The notes under the pieces are model-generated. The model ran no database searches. It was not told where the DNA came from and saw only the letters and a list, made by a program, of their open reading frames with translations. From NCBI GenBank assembly GCA_937128795.1, contig CAKZMQ010000001.1, positions 62,001 through 126,000 on the forward strand: DNA of 64,000 nucleotides. The letters are read 5' to 3'. Source of the DNA: an uncultured Solirubrobacterales bacterium (GTDB taxonomy: Bacteria; Actinomycetota; Thermoleophilia; Solirubrobacterales; JACPNS01). Position 1 is the stretch's first letter, and each line of letters opens with the position of its first letter. A program made the position numbers and the translations under genes. This document shows positions 16,662 through 25,472 of this stretch, piece by piece.

Positions 16662-17129
16662 TCAGTAAGGCTCGAAATTCTTGACGAACGGCACGTAGCC
16701 CGACCCTTCCGGACCGCGCGTCGACCAATAGCTTGGATCGTCCGGATCACCAACCTTCACGTAGGTGATTCCGACTTTGCCCAGTCCGAGGAGGCCACGC
16801 TCCTCATATAAGCCCACCTCCACGCGCCCGGCGATCACGTCCGCGATGATCTGCCGAAGCTCCACAAGAATCTCATCGTCAGAGCCGAACATCTCGCCGG
16901 TCTCGCCGGCCTCCGAATTCCCGAACGTGAGTGTCGGGTAGTCGAGGATCACGTGTAAACGAGATGCGTTTGGATTGGCGGGCACCAACTCAAGACCCGC
17001 AGTCTGTTCGTTCTCCCACGAAATCAGAGTCGCCAACGCTTGGTCGCGGATCGCTCTCGTGCAGTCACCGATCAACTCAACGATTGATCGGTGAAATTCT
17101 CCGAGCGGTTCCAACTCCGGAAAATCCAT
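16662..17129 (-). CDS. Hypothetical protein
   Basis: 155 residues, acidic, no signal or membrane segment and no recognised motif. Features seen: an N-terminal helical part, a beta-rich middle (LHVILDYPTLTFGNSEAG), and a C-terminal WSTRGPEGSGYVPF. Its stop lies 6 bases from the ybaB stop and it shares orientation with the vapBC pair upstream (9-bp gap), so it may have arrived with it or be transcribed from the same promoter. Confidence 0.6.
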   Translation of the reverse strand: MDFPELEPLGEFHRSIVELIGDCTRAIRDQALATLISWENEQTAGLELVPANPNASRLHVILDYPTLTFGNSEAGETGEMFGSDDEILVELRQIIADVIAGRVEVGLYEERGLLGLGKVGITYVKVGDPDDPSYWSTRGPEGSGYVPFVKNFEPY

Positions 17130-17138
17130 CGTGCGATG

Positions 17139-17570
17139 TCAGCTCGGCCTCAGCCAGTCCACGCCAGAGAATCGCGCGAAGTCATTGTCGAATGAAACCA
17201 CCGGCGCATCGTATTGCTGGGCCAGCGCGGCGAGATGAGCGTCGTTTACGAGATTTCCGCCCGTCCCGGTCTCATTCAACATGCCCTGCACTCGAGCAAA
17301 ATGCCTTGAGTCGGGCTGCGGGATACTCGCATTTGGAGCTCCCAGCCACTGTTCGACGTAGTCGGTGGCCACGTCGACGCCGATCGGGTTGGACATCGCT
17401 GACCGACTCGTCGTCAAGCGCTCGAAGCCAATCAACGTCAAGAGCGGAAACAACACGGTGTCCGTCCCCGAGAGTGCCTCATCCAGCCACCGGATTGCCG
17501 GTTCGTGAAGCTGGGCGTCGTGATCGATCGCATAGATGAGGACGTTCACGTCGACGACCAAGCTTTTCAC
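17139..17570 (-). CDS. PIN-domain ribonuclease toxin (VapC family)
   Basis: 143 residues. PIN-fold acidic residues are in place: Asp 7 (VVDVNVLIYA), a central Glu (FERLTT), Asp in NDAHLAALA and Asp in FDNDFARF. VapC toxins cut RNA, often initiator tRNA or 23S rRNA, when freed from VapB. The GTGA/ATGA-type 4-base overlap with the antitoxin gene shows translational coupling. The C-terminal GVDWLRPS is typical of the subgroup. Confidence 0.85.
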   Translation of the reverse strand: MKSLVVDVNVLIYAIDHDAQLHEPAIRWLDEALSGTDTVLFPLLTLIGFERLTTSRSAMSNPIGVDVATDYVEQWLGAPNASIPQPDSRHFARVQGMLNETGTGGNLVNDAHLAALAQQYDAPVVSFDNDFARFSGVDWLRPS

Positions 17571-17830
17571 TTGCCCATGTCGCGTTTGCGTAGATATTCG
17601 ATTTCGTCGAGTTCGCCGAGCCGACGCATGGTGTGATCAAGCGGCACCAGCGGTTTCCCAAGGCTCACCGTCTTCGTCTTGAACTTCCTCGGGCTGGGCT
17701 GGTCTGGTTCGAGACCTCGTTGTAGCGCTTCAGCAACGACTTCCTTGAACGTGGTTCCGTCATCAGCGGCTTTGCGCCGCAGCTTTTTGTGGGTCGATTC
17801 AGGGATCGTGATTGTGGTGCGTACGTCCAT
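17567..17830 (-). CDS. Ribbon-helix-helix antitoxin (VapB family)
   Basis: 87 residues. The N-terminal RHH DNA-binding part reads VRTTITIPESTHKKLRRKAADDGTTFKEVVAEAL; the C-terminal half (KTVSLGKPLVPLD...) should wrap the toxin. It precedes and overlaps vapC. A palindromic operator lies directly upstream (17833-17870), consistent with autorepression by the VapBC complex. Confidence 0.85.
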   Translation of the reverse strand: MDVRTTITIPESTHKKLRRKAADDGTTFKEVVAEALQRGLEPDQPSPRKFKTKTVSLGKPLVPLDHTMRRLGELDEIEYLRKRDMGK

Positions 17831-17832
17831 GT

Positions 17833-17870
17833 ATGCATCATATCATCATCGCTGTGATGCATTGATGCGT
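17833..17870 (-). promoter_or_regulatory. VapB operator (ATGCATCA inverted repeat)
   Basis: ATGCATCA (17833-17840) and TGATGCAT (17855-17862) are perfect 8-bp inverted arms with centres 22 bp apart, two helical turns, as suits a pair of RHH dimers. A third, near-identical TGATGCGT follows directly at 17863-17870. The site begins two bases upstream of the vapB ATG. Confidence 0.65.
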
Positions 17871-17922
17871 AAGCAGCGTTGATGGGTCGCGCGACCGGCG
17901 CGCGCGCCACAATGCACGGACG

Positions 17923-18525
17923 ATGTTCTCCCCACCCGTCGAACGATTGATCACTGAACTGTCGAAGCTGCCCGGCATCGGCCGCCGTACGGCGCAGCGC
18001 CTGGCGTTTCACATACTCCGTGTCGACGAAGAAGAGGGCCTTGCTCTGGCCGACGCGATTCGCGAGGTGAAGGAGAAGATCGGCTTCTGTGAGATCTGCT
18101 TCAACCTGACCGACCAACCCGTCTGCAAGATCTGCACCGATGAGCGTCGCGACAAAGGCGTGATCTGCGTGGTCGAGGAGCCGGGCGACATCATCCCCGT
18201 CGAGCGCACCCACGAGTACGACGGCCAGTACCACGTGCTCGGCGGCGCGCTCTCGCCGATCGACGGCATCGAACCAGAGGATCTGAAAATCGCTGCGCTA
18301 CTCAAGCGTGCCGAATCGCCCGACGTGCGCGAAGTGCTGCTCGCCACAAACCCGACAACGACCGGCGAAGCCACCGCGCTTTACATAGGCGACGAACTCG
18401 CTCGTCGCCGGCCCGACCTGAAGGTGACGCGCCCCGCCAGCGGCCTGCCGGTCGGAGCGGATCTCGAATACACCGACGAAGTCACACTCGGTCGCGCGAT
18501 CGTGGCGCGGCGCACGGTCGGCTGA
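17923..18525 (+). CDS. recR: Recombination mediator protein RecR
   Basis: 200 residues: HhH motif (LPGIGRRTAQRLAFHIL, ~15-31), four-cysteine zinc finger (CEICFNLTDQPVCKIC, ~57-72), Toprim domain (VVEEPGDI... YHVLGGALSPIDGI ... ATNPTTTGEATALYI) and a C-terminal Walker-B-like end. With RecO/RecF it loads RecA at gaps. All zinc cysteines are kept, unlike in DnaX here. It starts the recR-CoA transferase pair. Confidence 0.96.
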   Translation: MFSPPVERLITELSKLPGIGRRTAQRLAFHILRVDEEEGLALADAIREVKEKIGFCEICFNLTDQPVCKICTDERRDKGVICVVEEPGDIIPVERTHEYDGQYHVLGGALSPIDGIEPEDLKIAALLKRAESPDVREVLLATNPTTTGEATALYIGDELARRRPDLKVTRPASGLPVGADLEYTDEVTLGRAIVARRTVG

Positions 18526-18529
18526 ATCG

Positions 18530-19825
18530 ATGTCGAAGGAACTGTCCGCTGCTGACGCTGCTGCATTGCTGCAGTCGACCGACACGTTGGGCGGAGGCCT
18601 CGCCGCGGCCTGGCCACCAGCGCTGATCAAGGCACTCGGCGAGCGCGACGATTGGGAGGATCTGCGAATCGACGGAGCCCACATTGCCGTCGACTCGCCG
18701 CTGCTCACACGCCCGGGCGTCCACTTTCGAGCGACTTTCTTCAGTTCCCACGAACGTGCAGCGGTCGAAGCCGGCGGAGACGTGCAGTATGTGCCGGCGG
18801 ATTTCCGCCGCTTCGGCCACATACTGGCCAGCGCCAAACCGCGAGTGATGGTGGCTGCTGCCGCACCGCCGGACGCCGACGGCAACTGCAGCCTCTCGCT
18901 GCACTCTGGGGCTTCGTATCGTGAACTGCGCGCCGCGGCTGCGGATCCGGATCGACTGCTGATCGTCGAAGCAGCGTCTGGCTTTCCGCGGACGCGCGGC
19001 ATTCCGCCGGAATACGACCACGCGCTGCACATCGATGAAATCGACGTGCTCGTACGTTCTGATGAAAAGCCAGAAACGATTCCCGATCGGCCGGTGACAA
19101 ACGTCGACGAGGCGATCGCGCGCGAGGCCGTGCGACTGGTCGAGGACGGCGCGACGTTGCAGGCCGGGATCGGCTCCGTTCCCGACGCGATCATGGCCCT
19201 GCTCGCCGAGGCCGACGGCGGCGACTACGGAATCCACAGCGAGATGTTCGGCGACGGGATGATGGCGCTGCACCGATCCGGCAAGGTGACAAACAGAAAG
19301 GGTCTGCACGACGGCGTGTCGATCACTACGTTTTCGCTCGGCTCACGCGATCTCTACGAGTGGTTGCACGAGAACCGCGAAGTTGCCTACCTACCGGTCG
19401 AGCAGGTCAACGATCCGTACCTACTCGACAGGAACCGCAACGTCGTGACGATCAACAGCGCCCTCGCGCTCGACCTCTACGGCCAGGTGCTGGCCGACAC
19501 CCGCGGCGGCAAGCACTACAGCGGGGTCGGCGGTGCCGAGGACTTCGTGTCTGGCCCCGGTTATGCGCGTGGCGGTAAATCGTTGCTGTGCCTGCACTCC
19601 ACCTGCGAGGTCAACGGCGAACGGATCAGTCGAATCGTGGCTGGGTTTCCGGGCGGGTCGGTGATCACCACCCCTAGGCACCAACTCGACTACGTCGTGA
19701 CCGAGCATGGCACCGTGGAAATCGGCGGGATGACTGTGCGTGAACGTGCGCGGGCGCTGGCGTCGATATCCGACCCGCAATTTCGCGACGAGTTGGTCGC
19801 CGCAGCGGAGTCGATCGCGGTCTAG
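18530..19825 (+). CDS. Acetyl-CoA hydrolase/CoA-transferase family protein
   Basis: 431 residues with two NagB/RPIA/CoA-transferase-like halves. The catalytic Glu of the CoA-thioester intermediate is Glu 238 in GIHSEMFGDG. Glycine-rich CoA sites (QAGIGSVPDAIMALL, GVGGAEDFVSG, GGSVITTPRHQLDYVVTEHGTVEIGG) agree with 4-hydroxybutyrate/acetate CoA-transferases. It likely moves CoA between acetyl-CoA and a short-chain acid. It starts 5 bases after recR, so is co-transcribed, though no functional link is evident. Confidence 0.88.
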   Translation: MSKELSAADAAALLQSTDTLGGGLAAAWPPALIKALGERDDWEDLRIDGAHIAVDSPLLTRPGVHFRATFFSSHERAAVEAGGDVQYVPADFRRFGHILASAKPRVMVAAAAPPDADGNCSLSLHSGASYRELRAAAADPDRLLIVEAASGFPRTRGIPPEYDHALHIDEIDVLVRSDEKPETIPDRPVTNVDEAIAREAVRLVEDGATLQAGIGSVPDAIMALLAEADGGDYGIHSEMFGDGMMALHRSGKVTNRKGLHDGVSITTFSLGSRDLYEWLHENREVAYLPVEQVNDPYLLDRNRNVVTINSALALDLYGQVLADTRGGKHYSGVGGAEDFVSGPGYARGGKSLLCLHSTCEVNGERISRIVAGFPGGSVITTPRHQLDYVVTEHGTVEIGGMTVRERARALASISDPQFRDELVAAAESIAV

Positions 19826-19831
19826 GTTCGA

Positions 19832-20710
19832 CTAGTGCGCAGCCGGTGCTGATTCGCCGAGGATCTCGCGTGCTTTGTGCGTGAGTTCGACGGTTGCTTT
19901 GCGCAAACCTCCCGCTTCGGCGATCGGTTCCAAAAAGTCGACCCGGGCCATCGTCTCGCCGCGAGGCGTGGAGACGCCGATGTCCATGCCATAGCGATCG
20001 GCGCGTAGCGCGGTCGCCGATGTCGCGTCGGTGTACCCGGCGCATGCTTTGGCCATCGCCAAAATCGCGTCCGCATGGTCTTCGTTCATGTGCTTCACCG
20101 CGTACTCAGCCTGCTGCGCAACCGGGTCCGGTTCGGCCTCGGCGAACGCTTCAGGAGTGGCCGAGGCCATGCGACCGAAGCCTCCAACCCAGCGAATCTT
20201 TTCGACCTTCAGCGCGTAGAGGTCGAAATCGCCGAACTCGGCGTATGCCTCTGCCTCTGGAAACTCCTTGATAAATGCCTGTTTGGCGGCATCTCGCTGG
20301 TCTCCGCCGGGTTCGAACACCTCACCGGCGAGTGACACGCGCGCGCTGTCTCCGGGGTCGTGACCCTCCGGAACCGGTGCGGCGACGGCAATGCTCGCGC
20401 GCTTGTCGGCGTCGAGATTGCGGCCGTGTAGCGCCAGTTTCGAAACCAGAATCACCGGCGAGCCATCTTCCATCACGCCGTACTGAACGATCGATGCCCA
20501 CGGCGAACCGTCGTGTGTGAGCGATGCGAGCGTTCCGATGTTCGATCCCTCAATGATCGTGCGTGCGTGCTCGGCAGCGGTGGCAGTCCGCGCCTTCTCG
20601 ACCTCGACGAGCGGGGCCAGCAGCGTCTCGGTCTCTTTCAGCGACGAATCGTCGGGTATCTGATGACCGCTGTTTCCGCGCGGTACGAAGGTCTTCGCGG
20701 CGTCGTTCAT
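19832..20710 (-). CDS. HugZ-like heme protein: PNPOx fold plus DUF2470
   Basis: 292 residues from ATG 20710; a TTG two codons upstream is also possible. An N-terminal split-barrel pyridoxamine-phosphate-oxidase-like domain (~35-180: NIGTLASLTHDGSPWASIV ... VSKLALHGRNLDADKRASI) is followed by a DUF2470 domain (~200-285: HMNEDHADAILAMAKACAG). This pairing is that of HugZ/HutZ heme-degrading enzymes. It faces the heme island and has a candidate iron box 67-80 bases upstream, so heme breakdown for iron release is the likely role. Confidence 0.85.
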   Translation of the reverse strand: MNDAAKTFVPRGNSGHQIPDDSSLKETETLLAPLVEVEKARTATAAEHARTIIEGSNIGTLASLTHDGSPWASIVQYGVMEDGSPVILVSKLALHGRNLDADKRASIAVAAPVPEGHDPGDSARVSLAGEVFEPGGDQRDAAKQAFIKEFPEAEAYAEFGDFDLYALKVEKIRWVGGFGRMASATPEAFAEAEPDPVAQQAEYAVKHMNEDHADAILAMAKACAGYTDATSATALRADRYGMDIGVSTPRGETMARVDFLEPIAEAGGLRKATVELTHKAREILGESAPAAH

Positions 20711-20776
20711 CGGCAAGGGAGGGTAACCACGGTGCAGTTTGTACGGAGGGACTTCATTCGACCGCCTATCATCGTT

Positions 20777-20790
20777 TTAGGGTTCCCTAA
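20777..20790. promoter_or_regulatory. Iron box 1 (TTAGG-N4-CCTAA)
   Basis: The site reads TTAGGGTTCCCTAA, with six-base perfect arms, in the 221-bp gap between the HugZ-like gene and the divergent HtaA gene. A -10-like TATGCT (20791-20796) abuts it on the plus strand. It shares TTAGG-N4-CCTAA with sites at 24592 and 27468. DtxR/IdeR boxes have TTAGG/CCTAA arms, so an iron-dependent repressor is the natural candidate. Confidence 0.65.
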
Positions 20791-20931
20791 TATGCTACCT
20801 CACGGATTACGGAATCCGCCTTCGTGACCGGCTAAATCACTCGATTCGCCGGTCGGTCGGCTGGTCTTGCTCGCCGGACCGACAGATTGTTCCCCCTGAA
20901 TACAAACATCTGTTTGGAAAGGATTTACCAA

Positions 20932-22023
20932 ATGTCAACCTCTCGAATCCATGCGCGTGCGCGTATTGCTCGCGCGCTGATTCTCTCGGTACTGGTTGTC
21001 GCCGGTGGGGCGATTGCTGCAACGTCCGCCATCGCCAACGGCTCATCACCGGTCACGCTCGACTGGACTCAGGCCGCCGTTTACGACCTCGGCGCCGCTT
21101 CCGGATACGACAGAACCTGGCTTGGTTACGTCACCAGCCCCAACCCGATCGGACCGATACCGAACGGCACACAAACGCCGAGCGGTGGCGCAGCCGGTGA
21201 CACGGTCACTCCGACGAGCCCGCGTGGCGCGGACACCAAGTACGTCGCCAAGTTCCCCGCCCAGAGCGGATCGTCAACTTTCGGCGACCCGTCAACCACC
21301 GAGGGCGAATACCAGTTCAAGGGCACGATCACCTGGACGGCCCCAGGTCACAACCTGGTCGTGACCTTCGTCGACCCTCGCGTCGTGTTCAACGGCGACG
21401 GCACGGGGCACCTCTATGCCTCGGGCACGAGTTCTTTGGGCGGCAGCTATGACGACAGCACCGGCCCAGTGTTTGACCTCGATCTCGATGGTGAGCCCGC
21501 CGACGGTGGTGCCTCCGCATCGCAGCCGGGCTACCAGGCTGGATGGGACGCTGCCAAATGGCAGGTCAACTGGGACGGGTCAATCAGCTTGACCGGAATC
21601 ATCGTGCGTGTTGCGACCCCGAACACCACGGCAATAGTGCCCTTTGGTGGCTCTTACGGTGCCGGGGTCGGACCAGACCGACTGCCGCATCGTTTCGGCA
21701 CGATGGCACTGAACTTTCCGGCTGCGTCAGGACCGCAGGGACCAGTTGGCACACCCGGCCCACAAGGTCCGGCGGGACCTGCAGGGCCAGCAGGGCCGGT
21801 GGGCAAGGCCGCCACGATCAAAACCGTGATTCTCAAGCGGGCAGCTTTCAAGAAGCGTTCGCGACTGACGGCGAAGGTCGTGCGTGGAAAGCGACTGATC
21901 GGATACGCGACCGTGATCGGTCGGAAGGTTCGCGTCGTTCACGTGACCAAGCGATTGAAGGGTCGCTACCGCCTGTACGAAGTGGGCGGAAAGAAGCGTA
22001 GGACGCTGGTCAGACTCGGCTAG
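20932..22023 (+). CDS. Secreted HtaA-domain protein with collagen-like linker
   Basis: 363 residues. A Sec signal peptide (~1-37) leads into an HtaA-type heme-binding domain (~40-260; YQFKGTITWTAPGHNLVVTFVDPRVVFNGDG and TGHLYASG match the family core). Next come eight Gly-X-Y triplets (~267-291) and a very basic C-terminal module (~292-363, many Lys/Arg, KRAAFKKRSRLTAKVVRGKR). There is no C-terminal membrane helix or LPXTG motif. The ATG at 20932 follows GGAAAGGA. The likely job is to capture heme at the surface; the basic tail might hold it to the wall. A terminator follows. Confidence 0.75.
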   Translation: MSTSRIHARARIARALILSVLVVAGGAIAATSAIANGSSPVTLDWTQAAVYDLGAASGYDRTWLGYVTSPNPIGPIPNGTQTPSGGAAGDTVTPTSPRGADTKYVAKFPAQSGSSTFGDPSTTEGEYQFKGTITWTAPGHNLVVTFVDPRVVFNGDGTGHLYASGTSSLGGSYDDSTGPVFDLDLDGEPADGGASASQPGYQAGWDAAKWQVNWDGSISLTGIIVRVATPNTTAIVPFGGSYGAGVGPDRLPHRFGTMALNFPAASGPQGPVGTPGPQGPAGPAGPAGPVGKAATIKTVILKRAAFKKRSRLTAKVVRGKRLIGYATVIGRKVRVVHVTKRLKGRYRLYEVGGKKRRTLVRLG

Positions 22024-22056
22024 TTCGCCGAATCGAATAACCGAAGACATTCGAAA

Positions 22057-22089
22057 CCCCCGTACCGCGCCGCGGTGCGGGGGTTTTTT
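22057..22089 (+). terminator. Intrinsic terminator of the HtaA-collagen gene
   Basis: A 12-bp stem with one G-T pair (22057-22068 and 22072-22083), loop GCC, then six T (22084-22089). It lies 33 bases after the stop codon and just beyond the convergent PKD gene. Confidence 0.9.
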
Positions 22090-22148
22090 GCCCCAACCTG
22101 CATGCTTCGACGGTCCTCGCCCCGAGATTTCACTACCCGCGGCATGCA

Positions 22149-23291
22149 CTACCCACCGAGCGTCAAGCGCGAGCGAAACCGGCCGAACGTGCCCAGCTCG
22201 AGCAAGAATCCGAGTCCGAGCAATCCGAACGTTGCCGCCACGCCCAGAGCCTCGCCGGGAACACCGATAGTGCCGCTGTCGTTCTCGACTTGTTGGCCGG
22301 ACCGCGCAGCAAGAGTGGATGCGGCCTGCGGATCGGCCGCAACGTTTGGATCGAGCAACCGGCCGGTTATCTGCGGCAGCTCAGGCTCGGGCGCAGGCTG
22401 CTCCTTCGCTTGTTCTTGACTGTCGGTTTCCGAGTCGGCATCCTCCGACGCCGCATTCTCGCCGCTGCCAGACGTTCCATCGGACGCACCGCTGTCGGGG
22501 GCGCCGACGACCTCGTTTGTGCCGCCGCCAGAACGCTGCTTCTGGTTTTTGGCCGGATCTCCGACCCGAACAGCGACGGTGGTCGGATCAGAGCGATCGG
22601 ACCCCTCGGTCTTGACCGTAACGAGCACCACGTAGTTCCCGCGCTTCGAGAACCGATGGCTCACCGACTCACCCGTGGACTTCTTGCCATCGCGAAAGTT
22701 CCACTCGACGCTGTACTGCTCGCCGGCGCCGATCCCGGAAACGATTGCCGTGAAGCGCACGAGCTCGCGCGCCTTCACCTTGGATTTGGAAACCTTCGCC
22801 TTTACTTGAATTCGTGAGGCGTCGGTCTGCCTCACAACGAGCGTGCCGGTGGTGCTGACGATGTCGCCGGCATTCGCGTCACCAGCCGCGTAGCTAGGAC
22901 GCAGGAATCGCATCTCTCCTGCGGATTCGTACACGACCGGAGCGGGCCAGCCAGCGAGAATCTGAGCCTTGCTGATCAGCACCGTGCCGCCGTTCGGGCG
23001 AACGATTTCCACTCCGCCGTACACGGGGTCCGCGTTCACCGCGGTGAGCAACGCCGCGAGCGAGATTCCGCGAATGCGCTCGCTCTGCGTTGAGCCCGAC
23101 GCGCCGCGAATTTCGTAATCCTGGTCAACGTCGAAGCTACCGGTGAGCGATGCGAGCGAAACGGTCTTGCTGCCGCTCTCGCGGGGGAACTCAACGGTGA
23201 CTTCGCCAGCGACGGCAGTTGACGCCATCATCAACGCCGAGACTGCCATTACCACGGCAACCGGCACCATGCGGCCGAGAAGATTCATCAT
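22149..23291 (-). CDS. Secreted PKD-domain protein with C-terminal membrane anchor
   Basis: 380 residues: signal peptide (~1-28), an uncharacterised N-terminal domain (~30-150; SLASLTGSFDVDQDYEIRG, RIRGISLAALLTAVNADPVYGG), a PKD-type beta-sandwich (~155-245; VEWNFRDGKKSTGESVSHRFSKRGNYVVLVTV), an acidic Ser/Glu/Pro linker (~245-310), and a hydrophobic helix near the end (GVAATFGLLGLGFLLELG) followed by RFRSR. It should stand on the outer membrane face. It is translationally coupled (ATGA) to the HtaA gene upstream, so it probably serves as its membrane-bound partner. Confidence 0.72.
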   Translation of the reverse strand: MMNLLGRMVPVAVVMAVSALMMASTAVAGEVTVEFPRESGSKTVSLASLTGSFDVDQDYEIRGASGSTQSERIRGISLAALLTAVNADPVYGGVEIVRPNGGTVLISKAQILAGWPAPVVYESAGEMRFLRPSYAAGDANAGDIVSTTGTLVVRQTDASRIQVKAKVSKSKVKARELVRFTAIVSGIGAGEQYSVEWNFRDGKKSTGESVSHRFSKRGNYVVLVTVKTEGSDRSDPTTVAVRVGDPAKNQKQRSGGGTNEVVGAPDSGASDGTSGSGENAASEDADSETDSQEQAKEQPAPEPELPQITGRLLDPNVAADPQAASTLAARSGQQVENDSGTIGVPGEALGVAATFGLLGLGFLLELGTFGRFRSRLTLGG

Positions 23292-24505
23292 GCAGTGAAC
23301 GAAACTTCGAAGCAGCCGAATCCAACACCGGGCGCATACTGTCCAGCGAATACTCCCGCAGCCGCCGAAGCCGGAAGCACGACGCGGAATGTGTTTGGGC
23401 CACCTGGAGCGGGAACGTAGGAGCCGAGCGTGAGCGCGCCGAGCAGTCCGCGCCTGTTGGCGTACAGCCCAGCTTCAGTAAACGTGAGAACCGAGCGGGA
23501 TGCGGCACCGTTGAACTCAAGTTCGGCCTGCGTCGAGGTGATGTCGATACCTCGATCCGGTCGATAGAACCGCACGCCGCCGGCCGTGTAGATGGCAGCG
23601 GTGCTCGATGCGGCGTCGTACCAACCGTGCGCGAACGGCAGGTTGAAGCTGAACAGGTGTTCGGCGCTGGGGTTGCTGCCACCGTCAGAACAGTGATGTG
23701 ACCCCTCGGTCTGCGCGGGGTACGCGGTCGCTGGCGCGATCACCTGTGGCTCGAAACTGCCTTCCGCTGTATAGGTCACCCACGAGTCGCGAACCCACCA
23801 GCGAACGTTCGCGCCAGTGATGTTCACGGCCGATACAGGTCGTGCGATCGGCGGCGCGGCCTCGGGCAAAGCGGCGTTGGACGGATTGTTCGCGCCGTTG
23901 TTTCCAGTATTGGCGCCTGGCACGAATGGGGCGATGAACGCGCTCGCCTTCCCGGTCGTTCTGCCGAGCACGCGAGCCTTTATCCCACGATTCGCCAGCG
24001 ATTTCTTCAGCTTCGAAGCCCCGCGCCTCGTTAGCTTCAGTCTGCTTACGGAAAGCTTCAGCGCTGCGGGACTGAATGTAATCTTCGTTCGCGAATCGGT
24101 GCGCCCGCTGAAGACAGTGAGGCGCGAACGGCCAACTTTTGCCGTAACGCTGACGCGTCGTCCGGTCACCTTGACGAGAAAGCCTCGGATCTTCACGCGT
24201 CGCTTGCCGCTCTTGAGCGTCATTCCGCCCGGGAGAACCAGCTGCGAGCGATTGACTCGCGGCGACGCGACATCCGACACCGGGAGAACCAATCTTGTCC
24301 CGCGGAGCTTTGCGGGCTTGATTGCTCGGATCCTGACCCCGCGAACGCGAAGTCCTTTGCCCTTCTTACCGAGCGAAATCGAGACTCGATCGCCCTTCTG
24401 TGTGGGAACGGCCGAGGCCGACTCCACAGACACGAGCATGACGAGCATCAGCGCCAGCGCACACACGGCCGCCACGACTAGGCGAGTGTTGCGCGAAAAA
24501 TGCAT
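23288..24505 (-). CDS. Secreted HtaA-domain heme-binding protein
   Basis: 405 residues. A signal peptide (~1-32) is followed by a basic beta-rich domain (~36-190; GKKGKGLRVRGVRIRAIKPAKLRGTRLVLPV), an Asn/Pro linker, then an HtaA-type domain (~225-395; ANVRWWVRDSWVTYTAEGS, HGWYDAASSTAAIYTAGGVRFY, LEFNG). There is no anchor. Corynebacterial HtaA binds heme and hands it to the HmuTUV importer; here the importer genes lie immediately upstream in the same orientation, 112 bases away behind iron box 2. It overlaps the PKD gene by 4 bases. Confidence 0.75.
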   Translation of the reverse strand: MHFSRNTRLVVAAVCALALMLVMLVSVESASAVPTQKGDRVSISLGKKGKGLRVRGVRIRAIKPAKLRGTRLVLPVSDVASPRVNRSQLVLPGGMTLKSGKRRVKIRGFLVKVTGRRVSVTAKVGRSRLTVFSGRTDSRTKITFSPAALKLSVSRLKLTRRGASKLKKSLANRGIKARVLGRTTGKASAFIAPFVPGANTGNNGANNPSNAALPEAAPPIARPVSAVNITGANVRWWVRDSWVTYTAEGSFEPQVIAPATAYPAQTEGSHHCSDGGSNPSAEHLFSFNLPFAHGWYDAASSTAAIYTAGGVRFYRPDRGIDITSTQAELEFNGAASRSVLTFTEAGLYANRRGLLGALTLGSYVPAPGGPNTFRVVLPASAAAGVFAGQYAPGVGFGCFEVSFTA

Positions 24506-24591
24506 GGTGATCGTGTTCGCGATGAGGCTGAATCCTTGTGGTGTTCGAGCGGCCTGTCTAATTCCTAGCCGCGACGTCGGTTATTAGCTTA

Positions 24592-24605
24592 TTAGGTGAC
24601 CCTAA
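24592..24605. promoter_or_regulatory. Iron box 2 (TTAGG-N4-CCTAA)
   Basis: The core is TTAGGTGACCCTAA; with flanks the arms extend to CTTATTAGG and CCTAAGAAG (8 of 9 paired). It sits 87 bases upstream of the HtaA-PKD operon start and 12 bases after the hmuV-like stop. A minus-strand TAAGCT next to it could be the -10 box, so binding would repress. Confidence 0.65.
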
Positions 24606-24617
24606 GAAGCTTCTCAG

Positions 24618-25472
24618 CTAGCCATCTTCGCCGCTGTGACCTGCGTCACGCACCGGTCGGTCTTCGCCTTCGAGCCAGGCCACATGCAGAGCCGTGCGCT
24701 CGTCGCCTGAAACTTCCAGCGAGGCTGAAACACCCCACACCTCGGAAAGCCGCTCTCGGGTCAGAGTCTTCAGCGGCTCGCCGCTCGCAACCGAACGGCC
24801 ATCGGACATCACGACGACTTCGTCCGACACGGCTGCTGCCAGCGACAGGTCGTGGACGACCAACAGCACCGCGTAGCCGTCGTCCGCCAAACCTCGGAGC
24901 AGCTTGGCGATCGAAACAGTTGCACCGAGGTCGAGTTGCGACGTCGGCTCATCTGCCATCAATACCGGCGCGTTCTGGGCAAGCGCGACTGCAATCTGTA
25001 CGCGCTGCATCTCGCCGCCGGAGAGAGTCGTGAGATCGCGTTCAGACAGCACCGAGACGCCTGTGCGTTCCATCGCCTGGTCGATCGCTTCGCGATCCGC
25101 TGCGCCGGGACGCTGCCATGGGCGAATATGGACAGAGCGACCGATAGTCACCGCGTCGCGCACCGTGACACCCGCAGGCACGAGAGCGCGCTGTGGCACG
25201 AAAGCACGCGTGAGTGCGAGCTCACGACCTTTCATCTCTGCGACGTCCTTGTCGAACCAGCGCACGTCGCCGACGGAGATCGCTTGAATGCCGGCGATCG
25301 CACGGGCCAGAGTGGATTTGCCCGCACCGTTCGGCCCGACGAGCGCGACCAACTTGCCCGCCTCAAGCTTGAGGTCTGCGTGGTGAATGATCTGCTTGTC
25401 GCCGATCTTCACCTGAACGCCACTGGCGGTGAGCGCAGGTGTCGTGACCGTCTGTTGCTCGGTCGCGTCCAT
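24618..25472 (-). CDS. Heme/iron ABC transporter ATP-binding protein (HmuV/FecE-like)
   Basis: 284 residues: Walker A GPNGAGKST (~42), Q-loop VPQRALVP, signature LSGGEMQRVQ (~150), Walker B VLMADEPTSQLD, H-loop VHDLSL. It powers the FecCD-type permease encoded just upstream. ATG 25472 overlaps the permease stop by one base (TGATG); a TTG one codon earlier is possible. Cargo is inferred from the flanking HtaA and HugZ genes; siderophores or cobalamin use the same family. Confidence 0.88.
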   Translation of the reverse strand: MDATEQQTVTTPALTASGVQVKIGDKQIIHHADLKLEAGKLVALVGPNGAGKSTLARAIAGIQAISVGDVRWFDKDVAEMKGRELALTRAFVPQRALVPAGVTVRDAVTIGRSVHIRPWQRPGAADREAIDQAMERTGVSVLSERDLTTLSGGEMQRVQIAVALAQNAPVLMADEPTSQLDLGATVSIAKLLRGLADDGYAVLLVVHDLSLAAAVSDEVVVMSDGRSVASGEPLKTLTRERLSEVWGVSASLEVSGDERTALHVAWLEGEDRPVRDAGHSGEDG

